Below, piece after piece: positions 58,888-64,000 of a stretch of DNA of 64,000 nucleotides (position 1 is the first letter of the stretch; every line of letters begins with the position of its first letter). The DNA lies in NCBI GenBank assembly GCA_037074615.1, contig CM073537.1, positions 12,295,989 to 12,359,988 of the forward strand, given 5' to 3'. Made by a program: the position numbers and the translations under genes. The stretch comes from Leucaena leucocephala (taxonomy: Eukaryota > Streptophyta > Magnoliopsida > Fabales > Fabaceae). A model generated the notes under the pieces. The model had not been told where the DNA came from. It did not search any database and saw only the letters and a list, made by a program, of their open reading frames with translations.

Positions 58888-59315
58888 GAAGAACCATAGT
58901 TGTAAGGGCGACTTAGCTGTGAAGAACTGTATACCTAGATGTAAATGATATGATTAATGAAGAGTTCTTTTCTGATCTAGAGAATGTGGTCATTATAACG
59001 AGTCGTGAGAAATAATTAGTAAGATAACAAATCTGTCTTAACTCAGTGATGAGGGTGCTGTATGAGGGGTTAGAACATGGATAGCTGTAAGCAACTATAA
59101 TGAGAGATGTTAGTTGCTAAGAATCCATGTGGAAGGTCTGGGACCAAGCTGTTGCTCCTCTAGACCATCACTGGAGTAAGGATAAGACAGAGAGGGATGA
59201 TCTTACTGGTTATATATATGACTGCGTTATAAGAATCACATAGTTGTATAGGTCAGTAAGAAGTTCTCTTCAAGAAAGATGAGGTATCCCTTAAAATTTC
59301 GAGGATGAAATTTTT
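58888..59315 (+). other. Non-coding remnant between gag and PPT
   Basis: About 430 bp without a recognisable domain occupy the place of protease, RT, RNase H and integrase. Its last part (AATTTCGAGGATGAAATTTT) matches the usual pre-PPT block of this lineage, so only the pol body is missing. Confidence 0.75.
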
Positions 59316-59330
59316 AAAAGGGGAGGAAAA
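59316..59330 (+). other. Polypurine tract of the gag-only element
   Basis: AAAAGGGGAGGAAAA, one base before the 3' LTR start at 59332. Confidence 0.9.
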
Positions 59331-59331
59331 T

Positions 59332-62102
59332 TGTAACATCCTGATTTTTGGTCCAGGAGAACTGGGAAGTAGTCTGATATGGGCAGGCTGCTAAACCCGG
59401 AGTCCCAGGGTAGTAATCTGATATGGGCGGATCACTTACCTGTATTTTGAAGGAATCCGAGGGATGAGCTAAGTCCTTCAGGATTTAAAGATGGGTTAAG
59501 TCTTTAACCTACAAGATTGGGACAGTTCACCTAGGTTCAAAATGAGGAATGTGAGAAATATCCTAAGTCTTAAGCCTAGGAATTCTGCAGGTAGCTTGAT
59601 ATGGGCTGGCCCTTGTGCAAGATAACCTGATATGGGCAGGTTGTCAAGCCTTTCAAGTAACGATGACTCCCGAAGAGTTTAAGGGATGAGTTATTGAAAG
59701 AGAATTTCTAGAACTTAATATGAAGGATAAGAAGATGAGAATAGATGCCAGAAAGAGAATGCAGGGGCAAAATTAATTTTGGGAAAGATCGTGCTGGTAA
59801 CTGATGAGTACCATATTTTGCCAGAAAATAGAGAAAATTATTCTGATCATTTCACTGAACTATGAAATGTGCATATGAGGTCTCTATGTGTATGAAAGAA
59901 TTAGTAATGTGACCAGGGGTAAAATGGTCATTTTGGAAAAGTGTGCGCGTGAGCGCTTTTTCAGGACAAAATAACCCGGTCCGGATAAAATATCTGAAAA
60001 TACCAGGAGATAGAGAAAAGGATTCCGGGTTGAATGAGGAGTTACGAAATTTTGATTTGAGGTCCCGATTTTTCTGTAAAAATTCTGAAAGATGGGAATT
60101 TACAGTTATAATCGGTAAAGGAAAATCAGTCCCGATAGGGATGATCGGACTGTGGCCAGGGGGCCGTATAGTGTTTCTAAGGCCTTTAGTGACACCAGGG
60201 AAGGCCCAGGCCCATTAGATCAGTCCAGTGGTAAAAGGGGCCGGTATCAGGGGAAAAGGTGCGAAATAACGAAAATGCCCCTATGTTATAGAACAGCTGA
60301 AGAATGAGTAAAGGGTATTTTGGTCATTTGCGTAAGGTTAGACAATCCAGAGAAGTTATCTGGATAGTTGACCAGGGTCAAAGAAAACTCTGGTAAGATG
60401 GTAAAAGACAATAATGCCCCTAGACCTAGGAAAGTAAAGAAAGAGAGACTAAGGGCATTTTGGTAATTTGCCAAGGGTGTTTCTTGGGAATCGTGCCATC
60501 AGAGTACTTGGGCTGGATCAGAGACCCAAGATGATATTCCCAGGCCCAAAAACGCAGGCCCAGTGATTCAGGGGGAAAAGTGACATTAAAATAATGATTT
60601 AATGACTTTTCAGTAAAGTAAAGTTACTCGGTTGGCACGATAACCGAGGAGGTGATCAGATAAAGTCTGGAACTTATCTGGATAGCATTGGAAGGCGTGA
60701 AAGGTCCCTTCCAGATGCCACATGGCGTCATCTTATAGGTAGAAGAAAAGTTAAGGACACGTGGCACAATCTCAGCCGTTGAGTCCGGTTTATGGGAAAT
60801 CGGACCGGACCGGTACTGGATTGGACTGGAAATGCTGAGTCAGCTAATGAGGTGTCCAGGAATTGTGACATGTGAAGAATGTGGCGATGAGGTGTCCCGG
60901 TGAGGTGTCCTGGGTGATGCAGTAAAAAGGAATAAAAGAAAATAGGAAATTCCAGGAAAAACCAGGACCACATGTTCAGATGGCTTCAAAATTATAGGAA
61001 TGCCATTAAGGAAAACTATAAATACCCCCTCCCCCTCCCATTTCATGCATCCCACGGACAAGAGCAAGATTAGAGAGAGAAGGAAGTTCTTGAGAGAGAA
61101 AGTGAGAGAAACAAAGAAGAAAGGAAGTTCTGGCGGAGTTGAAAGCAGTATAGAGGTTCTGGAGTTCTGCTTTTGAGGTAGTAACTAATCCTAGCTTTTA
61201 TGTAATGGCTTTGTGATTGGATGTGCTATTGTTTGGTTGGATTGTTGTCTTATATGTTATGTCTGAAGCTCTACTGTAATGCTATGATCATATGTTATTG
61301 AGTATGGAAGCATGCAGCATACTTATCTGTACATAATCACAAGCAAGCACTGTCACACTGCATTACATATATTATTATGATTATTTACTACTGAGATTCC
61401 CCCGAATCTTATTCCCCATGTCTAACCCATTACAGGGAAATTATGTTGAACTGAATTCTAAGAATTTTGTGAGACGCCGTTATGCTGCCGAATTTAAGAC
61501 TGAACATCATAGTATGATAAGTACTGTGTACGTAGTGCTGTCTAAGGAGGCTGGAAGTGAGTGGACCTAGCCGGTTCATCCAGTCTTTCCTGTGTACTAC
61601 GTAGAATGGTAGTTCTCATGAGGGAATTACCGAATCAGTACGGTTCAGTTCTTTGTACAGATGAAGCCTAGCGGTTATGCTGCCAGATTTTAGGCAGGAA
61701 AAGATGTAATAGGAATATGAGAATTTTGTGTATGACTTGTTGTATGACATTTTATTATTTAATAATAAATATTGATTGGCATGTTCAATTTGTGAATGGG
61801 GAATTAAAAGAGAAATTCGCAGGTCCTGAGGTAGCAGTGTTCTGGCCTCAGTTTGACCTAGTAAACGAGGGAGTTTGGCCATGAAATTTGGTGAGCCGGT
61901 TGTACACATCTGGGGCATTATGTGGATAGGTAATAAGCCTTGTTTGGAAGTGTAGAATGAGATTAATCAGTTCTCAAAATAAAGGTTCGGAATAAGGAAC
62001 TTAAAAGTAGAAATTTTAAATTTCTGGGCTTAAGTTAAGATATAATCGAGCTAATATTGCTTCTGTAAGTGTACTCTGAGTAGTCTAAGGGAGGATGTTT
62101 CA
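59332..62102 (+). mobile_element. 3' LTR (family D) of the gag-only element
   Basis: 2771 bp, collinear with the 5' LTR. The TATA box is at 61017-61024, the stem-loop at 61392-61411 and the structured domain at 61529-61631. It ends GGATGTTTCA, followed by the duplication CCTCT. Confidence 0.95.
61017..61024 (+). promoter_or_regulatory. TATA box of the 3' LTR 59332-62102
   Basis: TATAAATA followed by C5. In this position it would fire outward into the gypsy gag remnant. Confidence 0.7.
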
Positions 62103-63049
62103 CCTCTTGTTCTACCACTGCCTCTTTCTCTTTCTGTAGCCACTATCGCTGGCAGCATCTCGATTCTGATTGGCCTTTTCAGGGGTTGCATTTTCCTTGA
62201 TCATAGGCCTGAGTAGCATTCGATGATTCATACTATTCTCAACTATACGGCATGCTTCCACCGCTTTGTTGAACTGGCTGTATTGTTGGGGAGTCAACTT
62301 TTCTTTTAGCATAGTATTCAATCCCTTAATCATCCTTTCAGTCATCCAGCGCTCATCATCCACTTGGCACAGATAAATAAAATATTGAGATAGTCGGATG
62401 AACTTAGCCAGATACTCATCAAATGATTCCTTCTCTCCTTGGCTCAATATAAGGAATTCAGCTTCCCGCTCATCTCGTACAGACTGAGGAAAGTACTTCT
62501 CATAGAATTATTCAAGAAACACTTCCCAGGTAATTGGAATGTTTCTTGCTTGTAACAGCAATTTAGTATTCTTCCACCATCTATCAGCATCATTCTCTAA
62601 CTGATAGATAGCCATCTGAGCCTTAGTCTTGGTTGGACAATCAAGCACTTTAAAAATCTTCTCTAGCTTACTGATCTAATCCTCCACCATCTGGACCTCG
62701 AATGCTCCTTCAAATATTGGAGCATTATGCTTGCAAAACCTTACCATCCACTGTTGAATACTAACTTCATCATTCCCCTGGTCAGCCCATCTACGTGTCT
62801 CAACCGGCTGTTATACTCTTTCTGATTCTCTGTTGGCTGCTCCTGAAGGCTCTAGAGGCCTTAAGTTGCTCATAGCTTCTGCCACTGCTACGGCGATAGC
62901 AGCATCTCTCTCATGCTCACTCCGTGCTGAGCTGCACGCATCTCCTTTATCATCTTTTGTTGCTACTCTAATCGTTCTAAAATTATCTGATTAATATTTC
63001 CCGTATTTCGTGGTTCCTCTGTCAGAACAGTCCTTATAGTTTGAACCAT
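62103..63049 (-). pseudogene. Tekay/Del gypsy gag (outer element)
   Basis: The minus strand starts at ATG 63049-63047 (MVQTIRTVLTEEPRNTGNIN) and reads through a frameshifted capsid region. It ends in the well-preserved segment ESFDEYLAKFIRLSQYF and KEKLTPQQYSQFNKAVEACR (62112-62447). Several stops and frame shifts lie between 62480 and 63000. It joins the nucleocapsid part at 54661 once the gag-only element and one CCTCT are removed. The capsid is related to, but clearly distinct from, the gag at 57652-58887. Confidence 0.9.
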
Positions 63050-63411
63050 TTTGTGTTACTTATCTAGACAAGAGAGGAATACGATAAATAACATAATTTA
63101 CATTCCATTCCAAAACATGTCATACACATAAAGTCAGTAAAGTCATACATACATTGTCATACTGGTCTTTTATACATTACATAAGTACATGGAGAACATT
63201 TCCATTTCTAACACACCCCATTCCTTCCTAAAATTTATTCGAATAAATTCTTCTACCATGAAGATCCAGTTGGTGATGCTAGAATAGGGTTCTTCCTCAA
63301 AGTAAGCATCTAACCTTGCTCTCCAGGTGTGAGTAGTAGGGAAAATGTCATCCATGATGTTGGTCCAATCACCAAGGGTAATGGTATCTGGATCAAAGGC
63401 TCGGTAAGTAT
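63050..63411 (-). other. 5' leader of the outer gypsy element with a short ORF
   Basis: This is the untranslated stretch between the missing PBS and gag. It holds a 61-codon open frame (63170-63355, starting MDDIFPTTHTWRARLDAYFE), open further upstream to about 63411 without a start codon. I do not recognise a family. The leader is cut at 63411 by the next LTR, so the PBS and 5' LTR of the outer element are outside the window. Confidence 0.6.
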
Positions 63412-64000
63412 TGAAACATCCTTACTTTTGTATGTCTTAAGGACCATTTGGTAGTATTTAGAACCACTTTCAAGGTTATTGAAGTCTAATTTCTCAATCT
63501 GGAGTTTTACTCTTATCGAGTACTGTTCATTATGTAAATTCCAGATGAGTGACCTGACTTCAAAAAATCATAACTAATTCTAGAAAAATCAAAATCAAGT
63601 GATTCAAATTGCTACATGAAGATAACTCAATTATATTTTAGGGAAAATCACTTGATGACCATTCCTTGAACAAATCAATGTAGGTCAACGTTACAACTTT
63701 ACTGTTCATCCAGCATTTTTCTCCTGAATCCAGCATTCTGGTCCCAATTTTGATAATTTATATCTCCATGTGTAGACATCCAAATGAGACATTTTATATA
63801 TAAAATTGAATCTTGGTATGTCTACTATTTACCATAAAAATATCATACATTTATTCATTCATTTACTATTTTTAATTATAGGTCAAACATCCCTAAGTCA
63901 CCACGAGTTACTGTTCATGGTGGCAAATTCCAGCACTCAACTTTGCAAACATATGCATACATCCATCATGTATCAGTCAAGTATGCCAAACAGTATCTAT
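63412..64000 (-). mobile_element. Family-C LTR, 3' end only, running out of the window
   Basis: On the minus strand it ends GGATGTTTCA at 63412. The visible 589 bp match the last part of the family-C LTRs at 24200-24792 and 50710-51305. The adjacent left flank AGTAT (63407-63411) would be its target duplication. It interrupts the leader of the outer gypsy element. Confidence 0.9.

Larger units (their letters stand above)
54667..62102 (+). mobile_element. Gag-only LTR retrotransposon, complete ends, TSD CCTCT
   Basis: Two family-D LTRs (54667-57419 and 59332-62102) in the same orientation flank a 1.9-kb interior with PBS, gag and PPT but no pol. CCTCT duplications lie at 54662-54666 and 62103-62107. 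The layout matches what has been called a TR-GAG non-autonomous element: it could supply capsid but would need RT and integrase from a partner. It is the only element here with both LTRs, and the LTRs differ by only a few percent by eye, so it is among the youngest insertions. Confidence 0.95.

Noticed and set aside
23265..61000. CTGATGAGGTGTCC blocks resembling the hammerhead ribozyme core (retrozyme idea)
   Set aside because: The required GAAA and the paired stem III are absent, and the CTGATGA sequence itself is not kept in all copies. The block is a promoter-side repeat of GAGGTGTCC.

Overview
The window is a gene-poor, repeat-packed stretch of nuclear DNA from a flowering plant, most likely a eudicot. 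The evidence is chromodomain-bearing Ty3/gypsy elements of the Tekay/Del type, a Ty1/copia element, an Athila/Tat-like gypsy fragment and a CACTA transposon, with no intact host gene, tRNA or rRNA. I use my own labels for four related LTR families: A (starts TGTAACATCCCTAATTTCTG), B (TGTAATATC), C (TGTAACACCCCAATTTT) and D (TGTAACATCCCAATTTTTGG). All are about 2.7-3.7 kb. They share their last few hundred bases but differ in their upstream modules.

Layout, left to right. 1-600 is the end of a family-A LTR lying in a gypsy integrase (601-1601). That integrase belongs to an element whose 3' LTR (1655-7811) is interrupted by a reversed solo LTR (2437-5512). This element sits in a decayed copia element read on the minus strand (7812-15943), itself broken by a solo LTR (8094-11347). 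The copia has one LTR (14668-15552) with internal sequence on both sides. Then come a family-A LTR without matching target duplications (15944-18991), a 5'-truncated LTR (18992-24810) split by a solo family-C LTR (21184-24792), and an Athila/Tat-like remnant (about 24811-29394).

From 29395 to 63411 one minus-strand Tekay/Del gypsy element can be followed through gag, protease, RT, RNase H, integrase, chromodomain, PPT and 3' LTR, although it is cut by four insertions. These are a CACTA transposon carrying glucosidase exons (29935-31660), a solo LTR (35403-38111), a three-level nest of solo LTRs (39265-53234) and a complete gag-only element with two LTRs (54667-62102). A further family-C LTR begins at 63412 and leaves the window. 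Ten insertions have matching 5-bp duplications and the CACTA has a 3-bp one, so the order of events is readable. Nine of the ten LTR insertions are solo LTRs.

Two signals stand out beyond ordinary annotation. (1) The palindrome GTCGCGAC forms arrays at five places in unrelated retroelement sequence. Copies come in pairs exactly 22 bp apart while the sequence between them differs. (2) A roughly 105-nt domain near the 3' end of the LTRs can fold into a long closing stem, an inner stem and a hairpin. Across 11 copies the stems change by paired substitutions, a paired one-base indel and G-U wobbles, as expected for a conserved RNA structure.
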